Shown piece after piece: positions 1 through 8,763 of a DNA stretch of 54,941 bases (position 1 is its first letter; every line of letters starts with the position of its first letter). The notes beneath the pieces were generated by a model. That model had not been told where the DNA came from and ran no database searches. It saw nothing but the letters and a program-made list of their open reading frames with translations. The translations under genes were made by a program, and so were the position numbers. The stretch spans positions 1 through 54,941 of the forward strand of contig PDPU01000041.1 of assembly GCA_002746645.1 (NCBI GenBank), read 5' to 3'. This DNA comes from Gammaproteobacteria bacterium. GTDB lineage: Bacteria; Pseudomonadota; Gammaproteobacteria; Granulosicoccales; Granulosicoccaceae.

Positions 1-309
1 CATCATTCCGACCGAGGCAGCACCTATACCGGAGGGGGTTTCCGCGAAGCTCTCTCGAGCAACGGTATCGTCTGCAGCATGAGCCGCAAGGGCGACTGCC
101 GGGACAACAGTGTGGCCGAGAGTTTCTTCGCCACGATCAAGAAGGAGCTGATTCACCGGAGCTCGTTTGCGACTCACGCCGAGGCCGAGATCGCCATCTT
201 CGAGTACATCGAAATGTTCTACAATCGAGATCGTCTGCATTCGGCCATCGGCTATTGCAGTCCCGTTGACTACCGACTGAAAAATGCAAGTCCGGCCCTG
301 TCAACTTAA
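1..309 (+). CDS. IS3-family transposase OrfB, C-terminal part (DDE integrase core)
   Basis: Open from the first base with no start, so the gene is cut by the window edge; 102 residues remain. They hold the second half of the retroviral-type integrase core: the SDRGSTYT segment with the second catalytic Asp, the NSVAESFFATIKKE segment with the catalytic Glu, and the C-terminal FYNRDRLHSAIGYCSPVDY block typical of IS3 OrfB. The enzyme cuts and joins IS ends, normally as an OrfAB fusion made by -1 frameshifting. No stop interrupts the visible part, so it may belong to an intact copy. The stop is followed directly by the presumed IS end. Confidence 0.9.
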   Translation, partial: HHSDRGSTYTGGGFREALSSNGIVCSMSRKGDCRDNSVAESFFATIKKELIHRSSFATHAEAEIAIFEYIEMFYNRDRLHSAIGYCSPVDYRLKNASPALST

Positions 310-339
310 CCCGATGTCTGCAAAACCGGGGGAATTCCA
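1..339 (+). mobile_element. Right end of an IS3-family insertion sequence (truncated by window edge)
   Basis: Contains the 3' end of the transposase gene followed by about 30 nt up to a plausible right terminus. IS3-family elements normally end in CA-3', and a CA lies at 338-339, but the left end is outside the window, so the inverted repeat and target duplication cannot be checked. The right boundary is a guess; only the transposase part is firm. Confidence 0.55.
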
Positions 340-977
340 TTTGCTTGCTGGAGTGTCATGTCTCGTTCACGATCATTGGTGTAATATTCTTCTTACGAGA
401 GTGTGGTGACTTTCGGAAATTCCTCCTCCAAGTGGTATTGCGGCAAGGAGCCTCAGCGGTCAGGGACGACCCACCTTTTTTCACCCGCTCCATCTCCCGC
501 TTGCCTGCCTTCATCGATGTTGCTGGTGTCTGATCACCCGCTTTCGTGTGCCTGTGTTCCGTGGAAGGGTGCCGTGATCATGGTGTTGTGTGAATTGTCC
601 TTCTCGCATGCAGGTACTATTACCGTCCATGCCGCGCGGCAATGGGCTATCGTCGATGACAGTCGCTCCCATGGGTTCGTATACCAACACTGACCATATG
701 GAAATGTGTGTGACATTAAACCCAAACAGCGCAGCAAGTCTTGCTACACTTCACTTTGATTTTTGCGCGACGTCGGTTACCCTCTCCATCGTGAGGAGCG
801 TGTCGAAGCTGAACGATATCCGCCACTTGCGGGTCAAAGCTGAAGCAGTCTCTGCAACGATGTGCCAGCGCTGGATTCAAGCTTGGTGCTGTCCGGATGA
901 TGGTTGCGGCAACGCATCATGGTTGGCCTGCGGCTGGCGCAAGATCACGACAACCCCAAAACCGAGGATATGACTCA
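340..977 (+). other. Intergenic stretch between the IS end and the FAS1 lipoprotein gene
   Basis: About 640 nt. Several short open frames exist on both strands, but none has a convincing ribosome site, family resemblance or codon pattern like the neighbours, and base composition is more AT-rich than in the genes. It probably holds the promoter of the downstream lipoprotein gene; I could not pick a convincing -35/-10 pair. A purine-rich GAGGA at 962-966 sits about 11 nt before the ATG at 978 and is the likely ribosome site. Confidence 0.5.
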
Positions 978-2663
978 ATGAAGAAGGTATTTGCTTTGTC
1001 TCTCATCGCTGCCAGCGTCATGCTGGTGGCCTGTGACGACGACGATGATGACGACACAACAAGTCCCACATCTGAAGTGGCTGCTCCGCCTGCTACTCCG
1101 GGTGTGGGTAACACTGCCTACGACGCGCTTGTCAACGACACGTCCGGTGCGGGCGGTACCAGCCAGTACTCTACGCTGATCGATCTGATCAAGCAGGCTG
1201 ATCTGGAAAACACGCTCGACGATCCCTCCAAGACCTACACCATCTTTGCACCGAACAACGACGCTTTCGCTGGTGTTCAACCCCCGCAAGGTGACGAACT
1301 CAAGCGTCTGTTGAAGTTCCACGTAGCGGAAGGTGCAATTACTGGCAGTGACATTGACGCGGACATCACCTCCAAAGGCATGTACACCGTGACAACGTTG
1401 ACCACTGACCAAGCCACGTTCGATATCACAGCGGCCGGTGAGAGCCCGGAAGGCAATCAGACGTATGTGGCCGATGGATCGGTTCAACTTTCTATCGGTG
1501 CTCCGGCTACTCCGGCTACCCCAGATGTTCCGGCTACTCCGGATGTTCCGGCTGTTCAGGTTGCCAAGGCCGATGATTCTGCCATGGGTGATATGGGTGA
1601 AGAAGGTGCCGGTGAAGAGGGTGCTGCTGGTGCCGGTGAAGAAGGCGCCGCTGGTGCCGGTGAAGAAGGTGCTGCTGGTGCCGGTGAAGAAGGTGCCGGT
1701 GAAGAAGGTGCTGCTGGTGCCGGTGAAGAAGGTGCTGCTGGTGCCGGTGAAGAAGGCGCCACTGTTGATGACGGCGCAGCAGGTGCCGGTGAAGCAGGTG
1801 CCGGTGAAGCAGGTGCTGGTGAAGCAGGTGCTGGTGGTGCCGGTGAAGCAGGTGCTGGTGGTGCAGGTGGAGCAGGCGCTGGTGGTGCAGGTGGAGCAGG
1901 CGCTGGTGGTGCCGGTGGAGCAGGTGCCGGTGGAGCAGGCGCTGGTGGTGCCGGTGGAGCAGGTGCTGGCGAAGCAGGTGCTGGTGAAGCAGGTGCTGGT
2001 GGTGCCGGTGAAGCAGGCGCTGGTGGAGCAGGTGCTGGCGAAGCAAGTACTGCTACCGCCGAACCGGGTGTTGTACACGGCCTTGCCGGTGTGCTGACTC
2101 CGCCGGCAATGCCTGAAGGTGGTGCCGGTGGTGCTGGCGAAGGCGGTGCCGGTGGCGAAGGCGGTGCTGGCGAAGGCGGTGCCGGTGGCGAAGGCGGTGC
2201 TGGCGAAGGCGGTGCCGGTGGCGAAGGCGGTGCCGGTGGCGAAGGCGGTGCTGGCGAAGGTGGTGCCGGTGGCGAAGGCGGTGGTGCTGCCGGTAGCGGT
2301 TCCATCGTGGAAGCCGTCAACGCTGATGCTTCTCTTTCCACTATCGTTACCGCGATCAATGCCGACTACAATGTCCAATCGTTTCAGGACAACGCCTGGA
2401 CGGGTTTCCTGCCCACCAACGATGCTCTGTCTTCGGGCTTCACGCCTGAAGCTCAGAACACTGTAGCTGTTGGTGGAGCCTACACACCCCAGCAACTCAT
2501 TGACATGGGCACTGTGACTGCCAACGGTGGTGCAACCTACACGATTGGTGGCACGGCTGACGCTCTGACCATCAACGGTCACACTGCAACCGTGATCGAA
2601 GGCACCGGTAACTCGGTCGTCTACAAGGTCGACGGTGATCTGAACGTTGGTGGCGGTTCCTGA
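978..2663 (+). CDS. FAS1 (fasciclin)-domain lipoprotein with long Gly/Ala/Glu tandem repeats
   Basis: 561 aa. The ATG at 978 is chosen because it opens a lipoprotein signal peptide: hydrophobic core, lipobox LVAC with Cys19, then an acidic run of Asp that should direct the mature protein to the outer membrane. Residues about 50-180 form a FAS1 domain with the typical [10 protein letters not shown] motif and a FHVAEGAI segment. About residues 206-358 and 380-440 are low-complexity repeats ([20 protein letters not shown] types). A second, shorter FAS1-like region follows to the C-terminus (GFLPTNDAL motif). FAS1 domains act in adhesion; here two sit at the ends of a repeat stalk. A clear terminator follows. 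No enzymatic role is suggested. The repeats are coded in frame by short DNA repeats, so length may vary between strains. Confidence 0.85.
   Translation: MKKVFALSLIAASVMLVACDDDDDDDTTSPTSEVAAPPATPGVGNTAYDALVNDTSGAGGTSQYSTLIDLIKQADLENTLDDPSKTYTIFAPNNDAFAGVQPPQGDELKRLLKFHVAEGAITGSDIDADITSKGMYTVTTLTTDQATFDITAAGESPEGNQTYVADGSVQLSIGAPATPATPDVPATPDVPAVQVAKADDSAMGDMGEEGAGEEGAAGAGEEGAAGAGEEGAAGAGEEGAGEEGAAGAGEEGAAGAGEEGATVDDGAAGAGEAGAGEAGAGEAGAGGAGEAGAGGAGGAGAGGAGGAGAGGAGGAGAGGAGAGGAGGAGAGEAGAGEAGAGGAGEAGAGGAGAGEASTATAEPGVVHGLAGVLTPPAMPEGGAGGAGEGGAGGEGGAGEGGAGGEGGAGEGGAGGEGGAGGEGGAGEGGAGGEGGGAAGSGSIVEAVNADASLSTIVTAINADYNVQSFQDNAWTGFLPTNDALSSGFTPEAQNTVAVGGAYTPQQLIDMGTVTANGGATYTIGGTADALTINGHTATVIEGTGNSVVYKVDGDLNVGGGS
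1594..2050 (+). repeat. In-frame Gly/Ala/Glu-coding tandem repeat, first block
   Basis: Imperfect units such as GGTGCCGGTGAAGAA and GGTGCAGGTGGAGCA follow one another for about 450 nt inside the FAS1 lipoprotein gene. Glu-rich units come first and Gly/Ala-rich units later, which suggests stepwise expansion from different seed units. Confidence 0.9.
2116..2295 (+). repeat. In-frame Gly/Ala/Glu-coding tandem repeat, second block
   Basis: About 180 nt built from GGCGGTGCCGGTGGCGAA-like units, coding [11 protein letters not shown] repeats. It is separated from the first block by about 65 nt of unique sequence coding a Pro/Val-containing spacer. Confidence 0.88.
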
Positions 2664-2721
2664 TCGATCTGAAGTAACGCCGAATCCGGTGGGATGATCT
2701 TTGCCGGATTCAGGTCAAGAG

Positions 2722-2753
2722 AAAGCCGGGTGCCTGTGTGGGCCCGGCTTTTT
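2722..2753 (+). terminator. Rho-independent terminator of the FAS1 lipoprotein gene
   Basis: AAAGCCGGG (2722-2730) pairs perfectly with CCCGGCTTT (2743-2751) across a 12-nt loop, followed by a run of T. It lies 58 nt after the stop codon. It is also the landing site of the group II intron that begins at 2758. Confidence 0.92.
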
Positions 2754-3240
2754 CATTGTGCGCCGAGCATGGCGCGAAGCGCCGTGATCGGTGCTTTCAA
2801 GCGGTAAGCGAAAGCGACCCGCGAAGTGACTTGGAGGTGAAAGTCCTCTGGGGGCCTTGGTAACAGGAACCCCTGGCTGAACAGCAACTGCATCGCCGCG
2901 AGGTGCTGTGGGAAGGAAGCTGAAGGCAAAACTCCGGCCTGACGAACAGGAATCGCATAGGAGGCATGTACCGCGTGGGTGAGGGTGCGATGAAACCTGA
3001 AACCCGAAGTTACCCGGAACGCGCTTATGTATATGCGGCAGGCAGGTGGAGTGAAGGTCACGCGTCTTACCTCGGGAGATCTGCCGATCTGCCCGTCAAG
3101 GGCTACTGCTGCCGAGAGGTGGCGGGATGGAGAGGCAGAAGTCAGCAGAGGCCATGGTAGTCCGGCGCACTACCGGACGAAGGGCCGAACAGGAGGAACA
3201 GACACGTTCTGTCCACTTCGATGACTCGATGGAGGTGCCG

Positions 3241-4500
3241 ATGATGTCGGAAGCCCCGACACAGACCGATGCAAGGTCAGGCGGCGGAACCGCCGGGCCG
3301 CGTCGCCCTGCGCATCAAGCGAGTCCGGCAGTGGCCAGCTCGACGTGTCACCCATCAACGGATTTGATGGAGCAAGTAGTGTGTCGCGAGAATCTCGTGG
3401 CCGCCTGGAAGCGAGTCAAACGCAACCGTGGTACGGCAGGCGTTGATGGCATGACCATCGATGAGCTGATGCCGTGCTGCCATGCGCATTGGCCTCGCTT
3501 ACGGGAATTGTTGTTGTCCGGCGATTATCGTCCGCAACCGGTCCGACGGGTCAGTATCCCGAAGGCGTCCGGAGGCGAGCGGCAGCTGGGCATCCCCACC
3601 GTGCTGGATCGCCTGATCCAGCAAGCGCTGCTTCAGGTTCTGCAGCCGATCTTCGACCCGCACTTCTCGGCGCACAGCTACGGCTTTCGTCCGGGGCGCA
3701 GCGCCCATGACGCGGTGAAAGCCGCTCAAGGGCATGTGGAAGCGGGTTTCCGATGGGTTGTGGATATTGATCTGGAGAGCTTCTTTGATCGCGTCAACCA
3801 CGACGTGCTGATGGCACGGGTGGCATGGCGGGTCGAAGACAAGCGGGTACTTCGTCTGATCCGCCGGTATCTACAGGCCGGTCTGTGCGAAGGGGGCGTG
3901 GTGTCGACGAGAACGGAAGGTACGCCGCAAGGCGGTCCGCTCTCGCCACTGCTGTCGATCCTGCTCGATGAGTGGGACAAGGAACTGGAGAAGCGAGGTC
4001 ACCGCTTCGCGCGCTACGCTGACGACTGCAACATCTACGTTGGGTCGAAGGCAGCGGGCGAGCGCGTTATGGCGTCGTGCGAACAGTTCCTGCGGCAGCG
4101 ACTGCGTCTGAAGGTCAACGTCGCAAAAAGTCAGGTGGCACGACCCTGGAACGTGAAGTTCCTCGGCTACACCATGACGACACACCACAAGCCGCGCCTG
4201 AAGCCGTCACCGATTTCGGTGAAGCGGATCAAGGAACGGATACGGTGGCAACTGCGACGTGGCCGGGGGCAGTCACTGGGACGGGTGATCAGCGAGCTGA
4301 CACCGGTGCTGCGTGGCTGGATCAACTATTACCGTTTGTGTGAAGTGAACGGCGTCATCGACGCCTTCGATCAATGGCTTCGCCGTCGACTGAGGGTGAT
4401 TCTGTGGCGTTTCGCCGGCGCGGTATCGATGAGGCCCGAGCTCGTGCCTCCACCAGTAACGGTCGTGGGCCGTGGTGGAACGCGGGCAAGAGCCACATGA
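3241..4500 (+). CDS. ltrA: Group II intron reverse transcriptase/maturase, C-terminus lost by frameshift
   Basis: The ATG at 3241 is preferred because GGAGG lies 6 nt upstream; the frame is open further 5', to 3127. The protein has the group II RT blocks in order: the RNRGTAGVDGMT segment, SYGFRPGRSAHDAV, VVDIDLESFFDRVNH, TPQGGPLSP, and the catalytic RYADDCNIYV. The GWINYYR part of the maturase domain is also present. After LRVILW (near 4405) the reading continues in a frame that does not look like the family. The expected tail (GRGPWWNAGKSHMNQAFP, then the GLVPLLDQ block) is found intact in another frame at about 4408-4589. A small deletion around 4405-4412 probably removed part of domain X. 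Reverse transcription might survive; splicing help is likely impaired. Confidence 0.88.
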   Translation: MMSEAPTQTDARSGGGTAGPRRPAHQASPAVASSTCHPSTDLMEQVVCRENLVAAWKRVKRNRGTAGVDGMTIDELMPCCHAHWPRLRELLLSGDYRPQPVRRVSIPKASGGERQLGIPTVLDRLIQQALLQVLQPIFDPHFSAHSYGFRPGRSAHDAVKAAQGHVEAGFRWVVDIDLESFFDRVNHDVLMARVAWRVEDKRVLRLIRRYLQAGLCEGGVVSTRTEGTPQGGPLSPLLSILLDEWDKELEKRGHRFARYADDCNIYVGSKAAGERVMASCEQFLRQRLRLKVNVAKSQVARPWNVKFLGYTMTTHHKPRLKPSPISVKRIKERIRWQLRRGRGQSLGRVISELTPVLRGWINYYRLCEVNGVIDAFDQWLRRRLRVILWRFAGAVSMRPELVPPPVTVVGRGGTRARAT

Positions 4501-4589
4501 ACCAAGCCTTTCCCACTTCGTACTTCAGGGCTGCGGGTCTCGTACCCTTGCTCGATCAGCTCCGTATACTACGGGCTTGTCCTACTTGA
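4408..4589 (+). pseudogene. Out-of-frame C-terminal segment of the intron maturase
   Basis: Read in a frame different from the main RT gene, this codes RRRGIDEARARAS, then GRGPWWNAGKSHMNQAFPTS, then the AAGLVPLLDQL block, ending at a stop at 4587-4589. These are the usual last residues of class C maturases. It has no start or ribosome site of its own and is best read as the displaced tail of the RT gene. Confidence 0.82.
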
Positions 4590-4624
4590 ACCGCCGTGTA
4601 CGGAACCGTACGCACGGTGGTGTG
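4588..4624 (+). ncRNA. Group II intron domain V (catalytic hairpin)
   Basis: The GAACCGCCG strand pairs with CGGTGGT around an upper TACG/CGTA stem, giving the short bulged hairpin of domain V. The CGC near its 5' side fits the catalytic triad of class C introns. It sits about 35 nt before the intron's 3' end, as expected. Confidence 0.82.
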
Positions 4625-4736
4625 GGAGGTGGCGGCGGTGACGCCGCCGCCTACCCGATGATTGATTCGTGGCTCTGATCGCGGTTGTGTGTCGATCCGC
4701 TGCACTTGCAGAAATCGTCGGTCGGTGTTTTCCTGA

Positions 4737-6215
4737 CTACTGAAATGCTGTCTCGAAAAAGCTCCTGAGTTTCCGCGAATGCAGCTTTGACGGCTTCATC
4801 GCTGCGAGCTTTTCCATGGCGAGTACACCGATGTCGAGATGCTGTGCCACCTGCTTGTGGTAGAAATCGGAGGCCATGCCAGGCAGCTTCAATTCCCCCT
4901 GCAAGGGCTTGTCCGAAATGCAGAGGAGGGTGCCGTAGGGCACGCGCAGGCGAAAGCCATTGGCAGCGATTGTTGCTGATTCCATATCCAGTGCAATGGC
5001 GCGGGATTGTGAGAGCCGCTGCACGGGTTCGCTGTGGTCCTGGAGCTCCCAGTTGCGGTTGTCGATCGAGGCCACGGTGCCGGTGCGCATGATGCGTTTC
5101 AGTTCATCGCTGTCGAGCCCGGTGGTTTTCGCCACGGCCTCTTCGAGCGCGAGCTGCACTTCGGCGAGTGCCGGGATCGGTACCCAGACCGGAATGTCGT
5201 TGTCGAGTACCTTGTCTTCGCGCACATAGGCGTGTGCGAGTACATAGTCGCCAAGTTCCTGCGAATTCCGCAGCCCCGCACAGTGCCCGAGCATGAGCCA
5301 GGCGTGCGGGCGCAGCACGGCAATGTGGTCGGTGATGGTCTTGGCATTGGAGGGTCCGACGCCGATGTTGACGAGCGTGATGCCGTTGTTGTCTTCAGCC
5401 TTGAGGTGATAGGTTGGCATCTGCGGCGCGCGTGCGGGTGGCTCGCCCGATGAGGGTTCGCTTTCGCCTCTGGAGATGATCACGTTGCCGGGTGCCACGT
5501 ATTCGGTATAGCGGCTCTCGGGGTCGGCGAGGAACGTCATTGCCATGCGCCGGAATTCGTCGATGTAGAACTGGTAATTCGTGAACAGCACGAAGTTCTG
5601 GAAGTGCTCGGGCCAGGTTGCCGTGTAATGCAGCAGACGATGCAGCGAGTAGTCGATGCGCTGGGCCGGGAAGGGTGCGAGCGGCATGGGTACGCCCGGG
5701 TACTGCTTGTAGGTGCCGTTGACGATGAAGTCGTTGACGTGCGCAATATTGGGTACATCGAAGGCATCGCGAAGGTTCCGCGTGATTTCCTGCGGGCGCT
5801 GTGCGGCCAGAGTCGAGCCCGTTTCGAGTGCGAAGTGCAGTGGCATCGGGACATCGGACTCGGCAATCTCGACTGGCCGGTCATGGTTGGCGATCAGGAG
5901 TTCGAGTTGATGCAGGAGGTAGTGTTCGAACAGGCGCGGTTGGGTGATCGTGGTGGCGTAGACGCCGGGCTGGTCGACGTGTCCGTAGGAACGGCGCGAG
6001 TCGACGCGCTGGTAGCTGGTGTTCCTGAAACGGATCTGCGGGTAACAGGCGCGGTGTTTTCCTTCGGCCAGGCTGCCGTCGAGATAGCGTGCGAAGGCAT
6101 CGCGCAGAAAGTGCGTGTTCCTGTCATAGATCTCGATCAGGCGTTCGACAGCGCGATGGGCGTCGTTGAAGTGTTCGGCGTCGAAACCGGCCGGTTTGAT
6201 GATCGCGTCGGTCAT
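4737..6215 (-). CDS. amn: AMP nucleosidase
   Basis: 492 aa, about the full length of bacterial Amn (E. coli about 484). The enzyme cleaves AMP to adenine and ribose 5-phosphate in the cytosol, helping control the adenylate pool. The N-terminal Amn-specific domain (AERLIEIY-like start, RACYPQIRFRN) is followed from about residue 270 by a nucleoside phosphorylase-type catalytic domain: NIGVGPSNAKTITDHIAVLRP, LGHCAGLR, a DNDIPVWVPIPAL segment, and ALDMESATIAANGFR with the Met-Glu that contacts ribose in this fold. It is the last gene of a probable four-gene minus-strand operon, 81 nt behind the transporter gene. Its link to the two ATP-grasp genes is positional only. Confidence 0.95.
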   Translation of the reverse strand: MTDAIIKPAGFDAEHFNDAHRAVERLIEIYDRNTHFLRDAFARYLDGSLAEGKHRACYPQIRFRNTSYQRVDSRRSYGHVDQPGVYATTITQPRLFEHYLLHQLELLIANHDRPVEIAESDVPMPLHFALETGSTLAAQRPQEITRNLRDAFDVPNIAHVNDFIVNGTYKQYPGVPMPLAPFPAQRIDYSLHRLLHYTATWPEHFQNFVLFTNYQFYIDEFRRMAMTFLADPESRYTEYVAPGNVIISRGESEPSSGEPPARAPQMPTYHLKAEDNNGITLVNIGVGPSNAKTITDHIAVLRPHAWLMLGHCAGLRNSQELGDYVLAHAYVREDKVLDNDIPVWVPIPALAEVQLALEEAVAKTTGLDSDELKRIMRTGTVASIDNRNWELQDHSEPVQRLSQSRAIALDMESATIAANGFRLRVPYGTLLCISDKPLQGELKLPGMASDFYHKQVAQHLDIGVLAMEKLAAMKPSKLHSRKLRSFFETAFQ

Positions 6216-6296
6216 GTATCAGGCGCTCTTGAATTCGCGCCAGAATAGCACGCGATCAGACCCGGCCTTGCACCCTTGTCGGATGCGCTGCGACGT

Positions 6297-7799
6297 TCAG
6301 CGATAGCGCATGTAAAGCGGAGCAGCGGCAGCGGCGAACAGCCAGAGGGTGCTCAGCCCGACGTCTCTCGACACGAGCCCGAGCGGGAACGCGGCCAGCG
6401 CAAAGCCGAGGGCGAGAGCCAGTTGTGACTGGTAGCTCTTCGCCAGCAGGTAGCTCACACCGCCTGACCTCCGCGCATGATCGAAAAAGCGCTTGTTGAA
6501 CGCGAGGCGGAAATACAGCGAGCAGAAGGTTACCGCGACGAGCCCGAGTGCGCTCACCCAGTTGGCTTCGGTACCGACAAGCCACCAGCGCAGCAGCCAT
6601 GATAATATGTACAGTACAGTGGCGAAGAGATAGATGCGGTTCGCCGGTAGTCGATCAATGTGGCTGCGGAGCAACCAGAACAGGATCGAGAATGACACGC
6701 TCAACAGCACGCTCGCGGCCCCGAGTCGCTCGAACGATTCGCCGAGCAGGGTATAGATGGCAAGCGTCCAGAAGTGGGACTCGAGAAACAGGAACAAGCC
6801 GTCGAGCAGGAAGATCTCGCGCGAGCGGTTGTTGTCATGCCAGCGCAGCGCCGTGGCGAAACCGAGATGCGGACTGGTCGGGCTGGTGGTCAGCGAACGG
6901 GATGATGCGGGCGGCAGAGGATGGTGTGAGATGCCGGGCAAGGCGCGGAGCGAGGTGTCCGCCGAGGTTTCGGGCGAAATGTCGGGCGAAATGTCGGGTG
7001 AAGTCTCGGGCGAGACGGGAAACGGCGCCGGTGCGAGCAAGGGCTCATCAATGTCCTGAATCGATGCAAGTACCTTCAGCGTGACGATCGTGGTGATGCC
7101 TGCGAGGACCATCAGCAGCAGTGGGCCTGCAGTCGTCGCCAGAGCCCAGCCGCCGATCAGGATTCCCGCCTTCAGAAACGCGCCGACGACAATCTGCAGG
7201 TTGCCGTAATGGCGGCCGGCATTGTTTTCGCCGAGGCGCTGCAGAAAGAGGGTGCGTTGTGTGCTCCAGAAAAACGCATTGGCGACACCGATCGTCAGGC
7301 CGAGCATGAGGATCAGTCCCAGCGCAGTCAGTGAGGGTGCAGATGCGTCCCCAGTCGGGGAGCCGGGAACACCGGTAATGCCGGGGCGCCAGGCCAGCAG
7401 CGCCGGCAGGCTAACGGCAGCAAGCTGCCAGAGGAAACTTGATGTGAGCAACCGCCCGAGGCTTGCGCCTTGTGCCTGTCTTTGCCAGGGGCCGAGCGCA
7501 AGCAGAAACCCCGTGCCGGTCGCTGCGATGAGCAGGCAGAGTTCCCGCATGCCATGCCCGAGATCGAACACGAGTACCGGCACGTAGAAGGGCAGCAACC
7601 CGATCAGCAGCGACTGCGAGGCGAGGAACCAGTAGAAGAGTTGCCGCGGTCGCGCGCGGCTGGCCGCCGGGGTGTCGTCACCACATCCGGGTTCGCGTAC
7701 TGGCATCGGTAAACGGTCTGACCCGGCCTCTCCGTCTGTCTCCGCTGTGCGGTCAGGTTCGGATGATGCGCGAACGGCGTCAGAAGGTCTGCGCGCCAT
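6297..7799 (-). CDS. Multi-pass membrane protein, MFS-like transporter
   Basis: 500 aa with about 10-12 hydrophobic segments in two blocks, separated by a soluble loop of about 90 residues (residues about 250-340). This layout is that of a major facilitator with an enlarged central loop. The loop contains short repeats of SPDI/SPET type coded by a 12-nt DNA repeat (about 6963-7017). The N-terminal 50 residues are hydrophilic. The start overlaps the 3' end of the upstream ATP-grasp gene by 20 nt, so translational coupling is likely. I recognise no substrate motif. Its place behind two ATP-grasp genes suggests export or import of whatever those enzymes make or use, which is inference. Confidence 0.75.
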   Translation of the reverse strand: MARRPSDAVRASSEPDRTAETDGEAGSDRLPMPVREPGCGDDTPAASRARPRQLFYWFLASQSLLIGLLPFYVPVLVFDLGHGMRELCLLIAATGTGFLLALGPWQRQAQGASLGRLLTSSFLWQLAAVSLPALLAWRPGITGVPGSPTGDASAPSLTALGLILMLGLTIGVANAFFWSTQRTLFLQRLGENNAGRHYGNLQIVVGAFLKAGILIGGWALATTAGPLLLMVLAGITTIVTLKVLASIQDIDEPLLAPAPFPVSPETSPDISPDISPETSADTSLRALPGISHHPLPPASSRSLTTSPTSPHLGFATALRWHDNNRSREIFLLDGLFLFLESHFWTLAIYTLLGESFERLGAASVLLSVSFSILFWLLRSHIDRLPANRIYLFATVLYILSWLLRWWLVGTEANWVSALGLVAVTFCSLYFRLAFNKRFFDHARRSGGVSYLLAKSYQSQLALALGFALAAFPLGLVSRDVGLSTLWLFAAAAAPLYMRYR

Positions 7800-8688
7800 C
7801 GACCTTGAACTCTTTCATCCGGTGATGAAAATCGGCAAGGTCGTCCACCGGGCCGAAGCGCGGGAACTCGTGCATGCGGGTGAAGGGCCGCGAGTTCACT
7901 TCGAGAAGAATGCACTTCTGTTCACGCCAGTCGGTTTCCATCCCTTTCTCGAGAATGATGTCGATGCCGAACAGTCGCGCGTCGAAGAGTTTCACGACCT
8001 TCAGGAACAGCTCGCGATTGGCCGCGGGAATGGTGCTTCTGTTCACGGTCTCGACAACACCGCCGGAAGCCAGGGTAAGGCGATGAAACAGCGTCACGCG
8101 TTCGCCATCCCAGGGCACCGAGTGTTCATCGAGGCCTTGACGAGCGAGGTGGCGACGGGTTTCCGCGTTGAGCCGGAGCGGACGCACGGTGGGAAAGAGC
8201 TGCATTTCTTCGCGTACGGCGTTTTCCGCGTCAATGAGCGTGGCGATGCTGTCCCTGCCGTTGCCGTCCACATAGGGTGGGTAGCGGCGGATGACCGACA
8301 CGAGGTCGGTGTCGGTTGCGAGCACACGGTAGTTGACGCCTTCGAGATAGCGCTCGACGACGCTGCTCGGCCACCAGAGTTTCACGAGGGCCATGGCGCG
8401 CCAGAATTCGCCGGCGTTGTTGATCGGGAAATGGCTGCCGCGCGAGAAGCCACCCACGTTGGGTTTGATGCAGAGCGGGTAGCCGTGTTCCCTTGCAAAG
8501 CGCCAGGCCTTGAGGGGGTTCACGAACACGAGCCCCGCCGCGTGCGGCAGATCGTTTGCCGCGAACATATCGCGCGCGAGCTTCTTGGAACGGCTTGCGC
8601 GTCGCACCTCGAGGGTGTTGTAGTTCGAGCAGCCGTTCAGGAAATGACGGCTGATCCATTGATAGAGAAGCGTTTTGGGAGACTTCAT
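7780..8688 (-). CDS. ATP-grasp domain protein (second of a pair)
   Basis: 302 aa from the ATG at 8688, preferred because AGGAG lies upstream; an in-frame ATG at 8724 would add 12 residues. The fold is seen in the central Lys segment (CIKPNVGGFSRGSHF, a nucleotide-binding Lys followed by a Gly-rich loop), the VVERYLEGVNYRVL strand and the metal-binding end ILLEVNSRPF (Glu-x-Asn). It is reminiscent of the ATP-grasp half of cyanophycin synthetase and related amino-acid ligases (YRVLATDTDLVSVIRR, DIDAENA-like stretch), so formation of an amide bond through an acyl phosphate is likely. Substrates are unknown. It lies between another ATP-grasp gene and a transporter gene in one operon. Confidence 0.82.
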   Translation of the reverse strand: MKSPKTLLYQWISRHFLNGCSNYNTLEVRRASRSKKLARDMFAANDLPHAAGLVFVNPLKAWRFAREHGYPLCIKPNVGGFSRGSHFPINNAGEFWRAMALVKLWWPSSVVERYLEGVNYRVLATDTDLVSVIRRYPPYVDGNGRDSIATLIDAENAVREEMQLFPTVRPLRLNAETRRHLARQGLDEHSVPWDGERVTLFHRLTLASGGVVETVNRSTIPAANRELFLKVVKLFDARLFGIDIILEKGMETDWREQKCILLEVNSRPFTRMHEFPRFGPVDDLADFHHRMKEFKVDGAQTF

Positions 8689-8763
8689 GCGGAACTCGGC
8701 TCCTGGCAGATCAGGGCCGCTCATGGCGGCTGCGACGCCCGGGCCTTGCTGGCGGCGCTCCCA

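Larger units (their letters stand above)
2758..4659 (+). mobile_element. Group II intron (bacterial class C type) inserted behind a terminator
   Basis: The 5' end GTGCG at 2758 matches the group II consensus. A structured leader of about 480 nt precedes the reverse transcriptase gene. Near the 3' end lie a typical domain V (4588-4624), a domain VI-like hairpin (GGCGGCG/CGCCGCC at about 4631-4650) and a terminal CTACCCGAT, as in class C introns. Insertion lies 9 nt after the base of a terminator hairpin, the hallmark target of class C. The flanks would rejoin as ...TTTTTCATT/GATTGATTC. The encoded protein is frameshifted, so the copy may be unable to move on its own. Confidence 0.88.

Noticed and set aside
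975..2582. Long minus-strand open frame opposite the FAS1 gene
   Set aside because: Its composition (runs of Thr/Ser/Cys/Phe) is just the reverse reading of the Gly/Ala repeats; no start context or family pattern.
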